From Oasisia sp. SBJ-2009 (taxonomy: Eukaryota; Annelida; Polychaeta; Sabellida; Siboglinidae): DNA of 64,000 bases. The stretch lies in assembly GCA_964017155.1 (NCBI GenBank), contig OZ024854.1:14346181-14410180 (forward strand), in the 5' to 3' direction. Position numbers and translations under genes: made by a program. Positions 21,931-34,101 of this stretch are shown one piece after another. A model generated the notes under the pieces. That model had not been told where the DNA came from, searched no databases, and saw only the letters and a list, made by a program, of their open reading frames with translations. Positions within the stretch are counted from its first letter, which is position 1, and each line of letters opens with the position of its first letter.

Positions 21931-22857
21931 CTAAGCATGACGCGCATGGTGCCACAAGCAGGGGCAGCAAGTGACACATGGTGTCAGAAGTGGGATGTGG
22001 ACCTGAACAAAGCTAGAACTTACAACCAGCATACTGGGGTCAGTGTTGTTGTCAACATTCGTGTCGGCTGTCACCGCTGCCATCGTCGCGTCACAACTGC
22101 TGGCCTGGTTGTTGTCGCCGGCTGCAGCTCTCGTTCCGCCACTAGAGGTCAGGCCGGATGCTAGGTTTGCGCTACCTGCAGCTGTGCCTAGCTGGTAGGG
22201 CGTGTTAGTGGGGTCTTTAGTGGGAGTGAGGACGTTCGAGGCGAAACTCCTCGGTGGTGAGGACTTGTACGTGCGGATGTTGAACTCTCCGATCGGTTGC
22301 CCTATGACTGGCAGACTACAGGCGCCTGGGTTAGTCGTGTTAGTTGGCTTAGGCGCCGGTGATGTAGCCCTCTGGCTTGCAATGCCAATGCCAGTACCGT
22401 GCTGTGGCTTCGTCGTGGCAACGCCCGGTGCCGCCGTAGTGACTGCCTTGCCGGCATCAACCAGTGCCGGTTTGTTGACATTGGGCGGTGCACTCATTGT
22501 TAGCGGACCAACCAGAATCGGGTTTTTCACGGTTATCGGGCTGGCCACCGTCTTCCCGCCATAGAACGGGTTAGTTGTCACGTGACTAGCGGTTGTCAAG
22601 GCAACCGCAGCGTCATTGCGACCAGAACCAGCAACGCTCTGGATCGGGCCGACGTAGTTGATGAGTATCTCCTCGGCCTCACCGAGGCAAGTGTTCAGCA
22701 CAGTCGAATCAAGGATAATCTCCTTCTCCTCTGTGGGGGACTTGTGGACAGGAGGGTTGGGGGTGGGGGCGGGGCGGAAGACATTGTCGGGGGTGTTTGG
22801 AGTGGACACAGCTACAGTCGGCTGTCCTGCTGCTGCTAGCTGCACAGGATTAGTCGC
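21931..22857 (-). CDS. EPB41L5: EPB41L5/yurt-like, last placed exon (low-complexity C-terminus)
   Basis: It follows the acceptor CACACCAATAG and starts in phase 0, matching the exon at 26597-26669. The frame begins ATNPVQLAAAGQPTVAVSTP and runs 308 codons to TAG at 21931. It is rich in Thr, Ser, Pro, Ala and Asn, contains KSPTEEKEIILDSTVLN (acidic, helical), an NPF tripeptide (TTNPFYGG) of the type bound by EH domains, and repeated T-P motifs. FERM 4.1-like proteins typically have such disordered tails. The last ~30 residues (IPLLTPCVTCCPCLWHHARH) look unlike the rest, so a donor may exist before the stop, for example near 22173 (CTGCAG then GTAGCG). Confidence 0.6.
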   Translation of the reverse strand, partial: ATNPVQLAAAGQPTVAVSTPNTPDNVFRPAPTPNPPVHKSPTEEKEIILDSTVLNTCLGEAEEILINYVGPIQSVAGSGRNDAAVALTTASHVTTNPFYGGKTVASPITVKNPILVGPLTMSAPPNVNKPALVDAGKAVTTAAPGVATTKPQHGTGIGIASQRATSPAPKPTNTTNPGACSLPVIGQPIGEFNIRTYKSSPPRSFASNVLTPTKDPTNTPYQLGTAAGSANLASGLTSSGGTRAAAGDNNQASSCDATMAAVTADTNVDNNTDPSMLVVSSSFVQVHIPLLTPCVTCCPCLWHHARHA

Positions 22858-25800
22858 CTATTGGTGTGCGAGGAAAGAGAAAAGAAAGCATTAGCCAAAA
22901 TCCAAATCACAGCAAGTCTCTGTTCTGCAACCGCATGGCACCAGGACATCTTGTGGGTGGGCAGTAAGACCTTTGTGACTTCATCCATACTAGTGTCTAC
23001 CGGGGTATGTTACATTTCATTGGTTTCAGATTTAAACTCATGTGGCACGATCTGTGTAGAAACTTACACAGTACTTGGCTGTTGTTTATGAAGTGATATG
23101 TATTTGTAAATCGTAACGGTACAATCTGATATATTATCCCATGGAGAATACTAGTGCACACAAGTGAAACATTAATGTGTACAGTACGCAGGCACAACAA
23201 CTAACACATGGATTGCAAATATCTCACTCCATTGTCAGATATCAAATTTAAACTCTACATGGATACCCCATATAAAGAAAAGGGTGTTTGTGACAGATAA
23301 CTCTAAATAAACAGTTTCTGTTAAAGTTATCATAATACGACAAGTGCCATGGTGCCAGGGGTATAAAGACTGGTGTGACATCACATCATTACAAGTCAAT
23401 ATGAATGTGCTGTAGGAAGAAAAACAAACATGTAAGACGTTCATATATTATAAATGGCAATGTCAGAAATTGTGTTAATAAATTGACACATCTGTTTGTG
23501 TCATGTAATGGCCATACATTGTCCATGTGCAGTTCCAACTTTAAAAGTGTTTGTAAAAATTGCACGACATTATAAAATCCTTACAAATGTGGAACACGAT
23601 TAAAATTGTGCCGTATTTATAAATTCAGTTTTCCATGTGTAAATATGGTGTATAATACATTATGTGCAACAGTATTGTAAACACTATTAGCTCACATCAA
23701 AACACACAGCACAATACAGAAGTCACACATGAAAGAGAGAATAAAATGGTAAAATAAACATTTGGCAGACTTAAGGGTACCAACTACTCGAGAACAGCTA
23801 TGTGCCATATTTATGTTAATACTCAATATATCTCACCCAAATTTGGCATACACGTTCGTTATGTGAACAGCACTTCCTGTGTAAAATTTGAACTCATTTG
23901 CATATGTGTTACCATAGCAACCGACATTTTAAAATTACACAGAGGGGTGAATTAAAAAAAATTATTCTGAGTCAATGGTTTCATGTGGATTCATGGAATT
24001 GCTCAAATTCATTAGCTAGAATGTCCCTTCATACAATAAGGTGGTTTGAGCTTGAAAGATCTAATGTGTTCTATGCTTGTAAAATGATTTTTCAGAAAAA
24101 AACGTTTTTTGGACGTTGGTCAACTGTAGTGTTTCATATCTGACAACTCCAAGTAGTCAGCTGCCATGGTCAAATGAGTCTTATTGTGTGTGTCACTAAC
24201 ATGTGAACAGATGGAACAAATTTCAGATGTCTATCTTTCATAGTTTTTTGGGAATAATTATTTGAAATTTCACAAATGTGCAAAAACGTGATTTTGAGAA
24301 AATGACAAAAAACGACAGCATGTCATATAATATTGACAGCACACCTAGAAACTACTAATAACCATTAACTAAATCATTTATAAGTTTCTGCATAATGAAC
24401 ATAACTACCAGGCATCAGATTCATATAGGAACAACATTTTATTATTGTGCCAACCTTATTTATAAGTGTGTTTTTGACCCAAAATGCGTGACGAATTGTT
24501 AACGTTTTGCCGGTCGACGCCATTTGCTTTCTCATCCTGCAGCTGCCGGAAACGGCGCTGATTGGGCGATGATGCGATCATTGGTGCGCCGGGCGCGTTC
24601 ATTGGATTAGATATTTACGCGATATTATAATGAGCCATGGATCGCGTAACAAATCCTTATATGGCAGTAGAGGTCGCATACATTTTCCCGAAATAGATGC
24701 ATATAATTATATTATAGAACTCCCAGAACACCACATCCGGTTATGTGTAAACTTCCGGACAAGACGGTTACAAACATGGCGGATTTACTAGGCGGCGTGT
24801 CTCTGGACTCGAACGTTCTTTTTAGTCATTCCCGGACATTTAAAAATGGCTACCACGGTGGATTTTGCTTCTTGAAGAACGAGGGGCATGTTATAAATGA
24901 TGTTTTTATTGGTATTCATTCTTGAAATATTGAAATATGCTCTTGCACATAGCTGTATAAGATACCAATGCATCTGAAAATGACATGATCTGAAAACCGT
25001 ATTTTTTTTATTTCTCGACCCGCTGGTCTCCTTAAATCATCCAATTTCATCACATTATGATCTGTGATCTTTCTGTGGCAGAGCTCTGCCAATGTTAATG
25101 TTCTTTATCAACTGACACATGTGGAATATTGTCAAACATCTAGCATTCAGCAATGAAATGTCTTTAAATAAAATAAAACAATTGAGAGATAATAAAACTG
25201 GATTTCTAACAATGGAAGAGTGTGGGATACACTTATCAAGCAATGAATTTATTAAAATAAATGGCAGGGAACATACTGAAGATATAATTAACGAAATCTC
25301 TATTGTTTTGGACTGGACTACACCTGAGAGAGCATTGTGTTTTAGCCATGACTATATAACACGTGACAGTGGTGCATCCTTTCTGTGGTGGTCATCATAA
25401 TGTCATCATTAGGGTACATCTGTAAGGAGGTATGTTAGTAACTCACAGACCTTAGTTGTATCTTTTACAATGAATCATTAACAGATGCAAATTAGAAAAA
25501 TATCATGTTCCCATATGTGTTCAGTAAATATAAAAGGGTACACCAGGGTAGTTACCTTCCAATCTGTCCTACTTGAAGCAATCCCAGTTTATGTATAACA
25601 GTTATCATTAAGTGCTGACATCTTTGTCAATTTTCAAACATTTAGGTCAACTTATGAGTTGTGATCCATATTTGGGTTTCCAAATAACTTTGACTGGGTG
25701 GCCAGGAGTCTCCAGGCACCCATTTGTGACCCTACTTACCTGAACTAGATACACGCGAGGTTACTACTGTAGACCTATGCCAAATTCTCCATGACGTTTA

Positions 25801-26441
25801 AATCAAAGTGCCAGAATCAGGATGTCTGAGGGCTGGATCCGAATATTTATGGGAGCCTGAGGGTGGAGTTTTTTTGCAAGCCTCAATGAAGGTGCAAATC
25901 AGTATTCTGAGACAGCCTCATCAGGTTACAAACTCTCATCACAGCCGTGAATAATCTTCCACAGAATCAACTCGGAATCTTACATGAGAAAGTTTGGATG
26001 GCGAGGTCTGTGCCTGCTAGTCCATGGAAAACAATAACCAAGATCAACATTTACATTGAAGGTTCCGTAATATGACAATAATATTGACACAACTTCCGTC
26101 TGGTCATTTTTACAAAACTTGTCATAATTTGTTTGGCATCTAACAACCGTACTAACATACCTCCTTACTGAAGTGACGGGACCGAAGCAGTGTGCAAGGA
26201 CAGTCAACACTTACAGTCCCAACTACCAAAGCTTGCCAGCAGTAGCACCTTGAAGCCAACTACAACCATCATCTGACCGGGACAGCCAGAATCTGAGTGT
26301 GTGGATAACACACCGCGGCACTTAGGTTACACAGAACTCTTACTTTATAGGAACAATATCATAACTAATGTATTTATACATTGTATCACTATATATATAT
26401 ATACATATATATTGATACATACATATATATATATAAATTAT

Positions 26442-26481
<40 letters not shown>

Positions 26482-26596
26482 CTCTATATCACTGATATAA
26501 ATATACACAGTAGTATAATTCATGGACAACAGAAGGTTAAGGGTTGCAGCTGAAACACTATGCTGACCATCCTGGACTTTGGTCAGTGATACTTAC
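22858..26596 (-). other. Intron of EPB41L5-like gene with an unexplained decayed frame
   Basis: It contains broken plus-strand frames between 24634 and 25400: MDRVTNPYMAVEVAYIFPK, then PEIDAYNYIIELPEHHIRLC, then a 93-codon frame from 25119 (HLAFSNEMSLNKIKQLRDNK...). Together they look like a decayed protein gene, probably a transposon, of a family I cannot name. A (TA)n run lies at 26385-26482. Confidence 0.35.
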
Positions 26597-26669
26597 ATTG
26601 GTGGACTGCAACAAAATGGTTGGAGAGACGCTTGACCGCTCTGATCCAGTGGATGCCCGGGGTGAGAAT
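26597..26669 (-). CDS. EPB41L5: EPB41L5/yurt-like exon 15
   Basis: Acceptor CACTTGCAG, donor GTAAGT. It enters in phase 2 and leaves in phase 0. It encodes (G)FSPRASTGSERSSVSPTI then LLQSTN, a Ser-rich linker. Found because the phases of its neighbours require a 3n+1 exon between them. Confidence 0.65.
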
Positions 26670-27305
26670 CTGCAAGTGACCACACAGTGTGAGTATAACA
26701 AGAAACCATTACAAATGTATGTTCCTCTGACAATGCCCTCGCGGTACAAACTCCACCCAGTCCACCATACAAGGCAGCTTCCATGGGGTTCTGTTTTGTA
26801 GATCAACAGACACCATTGGAACACCACCACACTTTCAATTCCCGGAATATTTTACTTCCTGCAGGGGTCGTACACTCGACTGTGACCTGAGACTAATGAC
26901 CTCTGGGGTTCTGACATAGACCAGTCATCTTGACCACTGTTTGGTTGCATCTTTTTTCAAACTAGGAGTGTCACGATCCTGTTCTATACCAGCGGGGTGT
27001 CCCTATCCCTGGCTCTACTGGTCATCACTGTCTGCACACTGGACAGTGGTCAGCACAACTAAGACAGCGATGAGAAAGGGGCGGTACAACGAGACTATTC
27101 AGCTGCCCAGAATCTCTCCCCACTGCATGGTCTAGCACCATCACAGGCCACACAGAATATATTTGTTCCTTTCTGTCTGGTCTGACCTGAATTTAGATTC
27201 TCCCAACCAAATTTGTGTTCAAGTCAGTGAAAATCAAAAGTACCAATATCTTTAATATCTAATCACAGAGTGGACCACTGCTAACGAGTCACAGATGCTG
27301 CTTAC

Positions 27306-27371
27306 CCATTGGACGATGTGCTGCCTCTGACGACATGTGACTTGTCATCCGAAACACTGCCAGTCATCTTA
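27306..27371 (-). CDS. EPB41L5: EPB41L5/yurt-like exon 14
   Basis: Acceptor CTCCAACAG, donor GTAAGC; phase 2 at both ends. It encodes (G)KMTGSVSDDKSHVVRGST then SSN, a hydrophilic linker. A symmetric 66-bp exon, so it could be skipped without frameshift. Confidence 0.65.
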
Positions 27372-27710
27372 CTGTTGGAGGGTAAAGAGAAAGTGAACAA
27401 AACAACACAACAGAGATCACTCATGGTCACATGACACAGTGACAAATGATAAGGTCACCTGACATAACGACAACTACAACGGTCTCATGATACGGAGATA
27501 ACTGTGATGGGTGCATGATGCTATGACAACGATGATTGTCCCATGGCACAGTAGCAACTCAGATGGTCACATGACACAGTAATCTCTGAGATGGTCACAT
27601 GACAGAGTAACAATTGATGAGGTTGGATTCAATCAAAAAAATTCAGTTATTATGACACAAATCGCAAAGTTACACTTCATATAATACAGTGATTTCAAAA
27701 TAGAAGTCCA

Positions 27711-28126
27711 TTAAACAAGTACTTCATTCCATGTCTGCTTTTTGTAAAAATAATAACACTTTCCTATGAATGACAATATACCAAATATTGTAAAAAAAAA
27801 AATGTCATTCATAGGAATACACACACATTCTAACACACAGCAGTAATGTACAGGCTGTAGTGAGTCGTGCACTGACACAGCGATGCAGGCAATGTACATA
27901 TTCAGGCAATTGCATTCACAAACACATACACGCAGACATAGACATGCAGAGATAAAGTGCATGCATGCACTACATACACACATGCGACACAGACATGCAC
28001 ATGTGTAACCTAATACGACACAGAGATATGCAAGTAAGACAACCAAAACTATCCCGAGTAACTGGGCAGCACTTCTGCCTGGTGTCTTTGTCTTCACTGT
28101 CTTTGACCAGTCAACCACAGAGGACA
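27711..28126 (-). CDS. EPB41L5: Candidate alternative terminal exon with transmembrane helix
   Basis: After GTTCACACAG an open frame of 137 codons reaches a stop at 27711. It reads SSVVDWSKTVKTKTPGRS then AAQLLGIVLVVLLAYLCVVL, a typical membrane helix preceded by basic residues and followed by Cys-rich sequence. The frame enters in phase 1 and therefore fits directly after exon 11 or exon 12 but not after exon 13, so it would be an alternative end of the protein. If used, it would anchor the FERM protein in a membrane. The second half (Cys/Met-rich, then KQTWNEVLV) lacks any family resemblance, and the polypyrimidine tract is weak. It may be chance. Confidence 0.35.
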
Positions 28127-29183
28127 CTGTGTGAACTATCCAACCCGCATGTGATGACGTCATTACATGCCTCTGTCACAAGTCACCTACTCTCCACACT
28201 GCCACCTGGCGTTCACCAGAAGAACTTACCGATTGAACCTGACAAAGACACCAAACAGATTGCTGGTTGTTAGCGCAAAATATTTTGGTTGTTTGACAAG
28301 AAATGTTACATAAATAAACTGGACAATTTATCAATCATGAGCATGCAGTGTGACACACTATGACGTTAATCAGGTTTGCATGCAGCTGTGGAGCAATGAT
28401 TGTTAGCAAGCGTTATGTCAAGTTGCCATCTTAACAAAGCGTAGTTTCTCATAAACAGTAGTTTTACATCATTGACGTGATGTTATGGGGGTTAGTAGCC
28501 TGACCAATATAGGGGGTTAGATGCCTGACCAATAGGTGGGGTTGTCCTAACACCTAGTCCACTTGGTTCCCCTCTTCCAGCTGGGTTAGTTACTTCTCTG
28601 AAGATATCACCATGAGACCATGCTGCATGCCGGAGTGATTTATTTCTGTCTTGTATCTGGTGCACTTGTTAATATAGGGATTAAACAATCGCGTCATTTA
28701 AATGAAAAAGGTAAATCATGTGTTGTTTAAAATGTGCCTAATAATATGCTGTTCCAGACAGTTACCATTTACATTTTCCCGCAATCACATTCATTTGACC
28801 TGTTCAGTAAGTTGCCTTTTTTGGCCAATTTGGCCTGTCACTATTTTCATTTGGCTCATTTGACTTGCTACCATTTTCAATTCGCCTGTTTGGTATGTTG
28901 TCTATTTTTTAGGGGCAATAATCATTTTCGCTTGTGTTTCATATTCTTGTTTTGTGATGATATTGGAAAGTATGAAAATAACCATAGGTTTATCCAGGAG
29001 ATGCCCAGCCACCGGGGTGTGGGATGGGTCAAGTTCATTTTGGTGGGTTGAATTTTGAGGATATAAACAAGCAACTTGTATGGATATATTATTGTATACA
29101 TATGTATTTGTGTGTGTGTAAAATTATATATAAGTATATTATATAATATATATTTACAGTATATATATATGTGTATATATATA

Positions 29184-29235
<52 letters not shown>

Positions 29236-30653
29236 ATACATATATATATATAGACACCATACAATTATATGTATATATATATAATATATATGTATATATA
29301 TATATATGTATATATATATAATTGTATACATGCTATGTGACTGGATTGTGTGTAGGTGTGACCATGAAGGGGGCATTCTTTGACTGATAAGAGTTGACCT
29401 TGCAAGAAGTGTGATGACTAAACTAAATATGCAGTAACTTGAGTGAGTCTGAGTGAGGGTCCTACACCAGCTGTGACGGCCACTAAACCTCCCTGAGGCT
29501 GTGACACCTCCTTCCCTATTAGTTGCGCGTGAGTCAGTGTGTACGTGTGCGTGCGTGCGTGCGTGCGTACATAAGCGCAGTAACCTTGACTACTGATACC
29601 TGTAATAATCTAGGGCTTCGCTTTCCAGGAGGGGTATTTTACTCTGTCGCCCCACGCCCCAGGGGGAAGGGAAGCACTCGTCATCAGAACTTCTGTCGCC
29701 CCAACACAACACAAAACACACAGGGATCATCGCAGTGTTAGAGGGAGCATCTCAGATGAGAAACACGAGACTTGCGACAATGTATTAGTGATCTGCAGTT
29801 CACGTCAAACAACATAATTAAGTGGCAACAAGGTGACAACTGAAAGAAGTATGACGATAATTATCAGGATCTTGGTATGGTGCAGGATGACGTATCGGGA
29901 CCATCAGGTGACTCCATCAGCCTCGCTGTGAGCTGTTTTCAGGTGTCATGTGACTTTCAGTAACTGGCTGGTTTCTCCTTCTTACTGTCTACAATAGCTT
30001 AGAAAGGCCACTTCATATGTCACCCCACACACAGAAAGGGCTACAACCTTCCAGCGATTTCCACATAGTTGGTATCACATGACAACCACCAATATGGTCA
30101 CATGACAACAGACAGCAGCTTACAATGTCGCTGACGAATGCATCATAAATGGTGCTGAAAGCTGAGTCGAGCATTCAAATCAAAATTCTAATTACTATCT
30201 AAATACTATCTGTCAATGACTGTAACTATGTGATATCAACCTCTATGGACATGCTGAGGAAGTGACAACAGGTTTGTGGCACAAAGTCATAAATACAACG
30301 GAACAGCAGGGATCTCCCGAAACATGCTTGTTAATAGCAAGAAAACACACACTTGATTTCATACATGCAAGTGACCATGCTTTACATAACAAATAAAAAC
30401 ACCCTAATATACACTTAGCAAACGAACACATAAATGAATTACACACAATCTGGTTTAGAAAACAACGATTATCTGCAGAAAAATACTGTTAAGCGAGACC
30501 TAAAACTAGGCTAAAGCATTTGGAAAAGGTAAACTAGCACACGAGGAAAACCACACCGTAGATAACATGTAGAGGCCAAACTCAACAAGCATGGCAGATC
30601 TTACAACAGAACAGAAGGACGAGAGAGTCTCAGACTAGTGGACATAGACATAC
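28127..30653 (-). other. Intron of EPB41L5-like gene; (TA)n and unique sequence
   Basis: A long (TA)n tract occupies about 29150-29325, and a short (CGTG)n occurs near 29550. No further coding signal is recognised. Confidence 0.5.
29150..29325. repeat. (TA)n-rich microsatellite
   Basis: Nearly pure alternating TA with occasional TG and CA interruptions; frames reading Tyr-Ile repeats are artefacts. Confidence 0.95.
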
Positions 30654-30711
30654 CCTGGCATGTCTTCTTCAGGGGGCAGCTCCACAGTAAGCGTCTTGTC
30701 CACAGACACAC
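30654..30711 (-). CDS. EPB41L5: EPB41L5/yurt-like exon 13
   Basis: Acceptor CTGTTACAG, donor GTATGT; enters phase 1, leaves phase 2. Encodes (G)VSVDKTLTVELPPEEDMP, a short acidic segment downstream of the FERM-adjacent region. Confidence 0.7.
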
Positions 30712-30783
30712 CTGTAACAGACAGTCACATGACATCATGTCACATGATATACAGCCACATGACAGACAGTCACACTACACAGC

Positions 30784-31045
30784 CTTGGTGGAATGCTGTG
30801 TATGTGAGTAGGGCGTCAGACCCTCAATCTAAAGAACCCGGGTTTGAATCCTGTGCTGAAGGGCAAGTTTGTTCACTCTATGTTGCTTCAGTGTGCTCAG
30901 CTGTGTGGACGAGTGAGTACCTGGCAGCGGCAGATATTTATGTACGAACAGTCTTCATACATTGACTGCAGAATGGCTGAATGTTTTCCATGGAGGTCGA
31001 GGCAGTGTTTGGTTGAACTGGTTGGCCAGGAAGTCAAGTGTAGAA
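30784..31045 (+). mobile_element. tRNA-derived SINE copy with conserved central core
   Basis: The head ends in AACCCGGGTTTGAATCC (B-box GGTTTGAATCC at 30841-30851). Then GTGCTCAGCTGTGTGGACGA and GTGAGTACCTGGCAGC form the 'CAGCTGT..GAGTACCTGG' core shared with the copy at 38162. It lies in the intron between exons 13 and 12. Confidence 0.6.
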
Positions 31046-31454
31046 CACACTGAGCAGTTCACGACTGGATACTGCTCTATGTGAGCACTTCTCTTTACTT
31101 TTCCTTTACTAATGCAATGGACTGTGACTGCTATCATCAAACTAAAGTACTAAAACAATAGGCAAGACAGATACCTGTGATATGGCAATTTTTACGCCAG
31201 ATCACATGAAACTTTCTCAGCAGGCTGCACCAATGCCTCCATTATACATTCAATTAACATAACTTTCCCAAATTCTCAATGTGGTGAGCAACTGTGCGTA
31301 ACTATTGCTTTCACAAACTACTATTCACAAAACAGTAATGTTCACATTAAATATGACCATCGTGCATGAAATGCTACGCTGACGCAGCGGTCATTCTATG
31401 AAACCATTTTGCAGTGCCACAGTGGCACTGCGGTCAGTGTAGTTGACCACTCAC

Positions 31455-31646
31455 CTGTGTTCTTCTCGGCCTGAGCCTTCAGGATGTTACACTTCATCTG
31501 GTCAGGTGGGATGATGGCTGGCGCACTCACAAACTTCAACTGGTTGTTGATGAACGTGTTCACGTCCTTGTGAGGCTTCGTTGTCATGGCAACAGGCCCC
31601 GTCTCGTCCAGGCCCTTCAGCTTCGCCTGCGCCCGCTCAGACTCGT
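31455..31646 (-). CDS. EPB41L5: EPB41L5/yurt-like exon 12
   Basis: Acceptor TGGCCCACAG, donor GTGAGT; phase 1 at both ends. Encodes ESERAQAKLKGLDETGPVAM and ends PPDQMKCNILKAQAEKNT. The 'PPD..KxNILKAQxE' stretch is a hallmark of vertebrate EPB41L5 downstream of its FERM domain, which distinguishes it from other 4.1 paralogues. Confidence 0.85.
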
Positions 31647-31799
31647 CTGTGGGCCACAAACAACAATGTTCAATTATGTCACAAAACAAGTGCTTTAAAA
31701 ACAAAAAACTTCTATTTTTGTCTTTGTACATATATAAACATAATTCTCTTGTCTAGTAATGTCCCACATAAGAAGTCTATTGATAGTAATTAAGACGTC

Positions 31800-32118
31800 T
31801 GCCTGTTTAGCCACTTTCAAGGCACGCCTAAAGACACATTTCTTCTGACTGTTCTCGTGGCTTAAGGTTTGTGTACTTTTATCGATATTTTATTTAACCT
31901 ATTTATATATTTATTATACATGTATACATTTATTCAGCTTAAATAATTAGCGTTTTTATATTAAAAAAAAATTATAATTGTTTATATATGTCATTAGTAT
32001 ATTAATGCTTTTCTTCTGGTGTGTATTTGTATTTTAGGATTTTAATATATGTAAAGCGCCATGAACAATTTGAAATTGGATGTGGCGCTATATTAAATAA
32101 AATATATTATTATTATAA
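31800..32118 (+). mobile_element. 3' end of a LINE
   Basis: The frame LATFKARLKTHFF followed by TGA (31806-31847) is the common C-terminus of CR1/L2-like reverse-transcriptase proteins. A 3' UTR follows with TAAAGCGCCATGAACAATTT and TGGCGCTATATTAAATAAAA, then an (ATT)n tail. It lies within an intron, antisense to the host gene. Confidence 0.6.
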
Positions 32119-32283
32119 TCCAACATCAGATTATGTCCACTCAAACGGGCTCATTTGCATGTCACAAAATCACTGTTGGTGACATCATCACCACAGATGC
32201 CACTAACACCACCTGTCTGTTCACCTAGACAGTGGGTGCAGCCTGTGTTTCATCGGTCCTTGAGATGAACACTAAAAACTCAC

Positions 32284-32504
32284 CTTTAATCGTAGTGCAG
32301 CCTGCGTTCGCCATGGCAGCCTTGGAATGGACCGATGCTTCGGCTGTCTGGTTCGACCCCTTGATCAGGTTGTCCAGTCGCTCCAGAGGTGACGCTCCTA
32401 CTGATGACGCGGCGCCATTTGTTGTCACATTAGGTGTCACCGGACTCGGTGACTTTGGTGCCTCGACCACAGCAGCTGTTGCAACTGCTGGCTTCACAGC
32501 AGCA
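32284..32504 (-). CDS. EPB41L5: EPB41L5/yurt-like exon 11
   Basis: Acceptor GTGTGTTCCAG, donor GTGAGT; phase 1 at both ends. Encodes AAVKPAVATAAVVEAPKSPS then a Pro/Thr/Asn segment and SPLERLDNLIKGSNQT, a disordered linker with one amphipathic helix. The upstream intron carries the 31-bp minisatellite starting about 72 bp away. Confidence 0.75.
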
Positions 32505-32576
32505 CTGGAACACACCAACACATGACACCAATGACAACCACCACTTCACATGTGTCTGCTAATCCACAGCTCATAT

Positions 32577-33055
32577 CTGCTTGTTTTGAACTTTGTCCTG
32601 TGTCTGTCTGCTTGTTTTAGCCTTTGTCCCATGTCTGTCTGCTTGTTTAGCCTTTGTCCCATGTCTGTCTGCTTGTTTTGAACTTTGTCCCATGTCTGTC
32701 TGCTTGTTTTGAACTTTGTCCCATGTCTGTCTGCTTGTTTTGAACTTTGTCCCATGTCTGTCTGCTTGTCTTAGCCTTTGTCCCATGTCTGTCTGCTTGT
32801 TTTGAACTTTGTCCCATGTCTGTCTGCTTGTTTTGAACTTTGTCCCATGTCTGTCTGCTTGTTTTGAACTTTGTCCCATGTCTGTCTGCTTGTTTTGAAC
32901 TTTGTCCCATGTCTGTCTGCTTGTCTTAGCCTTTGTCCCATGTCTGTCTGCTTGTCTTAGCCTTTGTCCCATGTCTGTCTGCTTGTCTTAGCCTTTGTCC
33001 CATGTCTGTCTGCTTGTCTTAGCCTTTGTCCCATGTCTGTCTGCTTGTTTCAGCC
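32577..33055. repeat. 31-bp minisatellite, about 15 units, in intron 10
   Basis: Units of CTGCTTGTTTTGAACTTTGT plus CCCATGTCTGT with two variants (TTGAACTTT and CTTAGCCTTT). Sits just upstream, in gene sense, of exon 11. Frames through it are artefacts. Confidence 0.95.
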
Positions 33056-33278
33056 TTTGGTCTTGCTCCATCTCCTTTAAAACTTACCCCACTCCTGTCA
33101 GCAGGAATACCTGTCTACTAGCCTTAATACTTGCATAATCTGTGTACGCTAGCTTTAGCCTTCATCCCACGTTATCCATTAATTATAACCTCTCTCACCT
33201 TGCCGATGTGACAAATAACATAAATTGCTACAAAATAAAAAACTAAGTATAAAACACCGCCAACAACACCTCACACAC

Positions 33279-33446
33279 CTGGCCGTAGATGGCGCCGCTG
33301 CCTTCGATGCGACGGCTCTCGCCATCCTCTCTCTCTCGCTCCTCTCAAACGTCGGTCGCCGTGAGTAGCGCTGACTCGCCTTGCGCTCAAAGCGCACGCT
33401 GCGACGAGCTCGCTTCACACTCGCTGTCTGGAACTCAGTGCGTCCA
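33279..33446 (-). CDS. EPB41L5: EPB41L5/yurt-like exon 10 (FERM-adjacent region)
   Basis: Acceptor GTCTGTCCAG, donor GTGTGT; enters phase 2, leaves phase 2. Encodes GRTEFQTASVKRARRSVRFE then RKASQRYSRR and an Arg/Ala-rich tail. This matches the FERM-adjacent (FA) block of EPB41L5/yurt with its basic serine sites (RRSVRFERKAS); in Drosophila Yurt this block is a target of atypical PKC, which controls its apical exclusion. Phosphorylation here is inferred by homology. Confidence 0.9.
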
Positions 33447-34101
33447 CTGGACAGACACAGGCACCGGTCAGTGTTTGGACATTCATCGACAGGTACACTC
33501 AACAGGTAGAGTTGTTGTACAGTGGAAGATACAGTCATCAGGACCGATTTAAATGTTTTACACTTTGCGTCAACTGACCTACCCCTCATGTGACACGTTG
33601 CCTAGTAAGAACTCTGTCATGCTGTCTAAAACATTACTGAACAAGTGGTGGGCTTGGACATTATGTCATGTATTTTGTTGAAATCCTGACGACAAACACA
33701 TACGGTAATGTTTCTTAAAGTGAAATCTGTATGCGGGAATGTTTGGTTTATGAGATGTCATGCCGCAGTAGTAGCCACTATCAACACTGTTGGTAAAGGC
33801 AAAGCTTGATGGAGTTCTTGTGCTTAATACTAGCTGTTTGTGTCAGGGCAGGTAACAAACCGAAACCCACTGAAATATAACCTGTGACGGACTCCCAAAA
33901 TGACTGGTCCCGAACTACAGCACACTGGATTAAATAACAACATAAATAACAACATCAATAACAACACAGTCACTGTGTGGGTGTTGTGGATGAATATCAC
34001 CACAAGATCACATCAATATTATTAAAATAATAAAAACAGGGACGAACACACACCCAAGTATGAAACAGGGCTACAGTGGGGACAGAAGACAGCAGCCCTA
34101 C

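Noticed and set aside
29076..29376. Tyr/Ile repeat frames of 81-95 codons
   Set aside because: Translations of the TA microsatellite.
32546..32972. 133-codon Gln/Thr/Asp/Lys repeat frame
   Set aside because: The 31-bp minisatellite in an intron; no splice signals support exon status.
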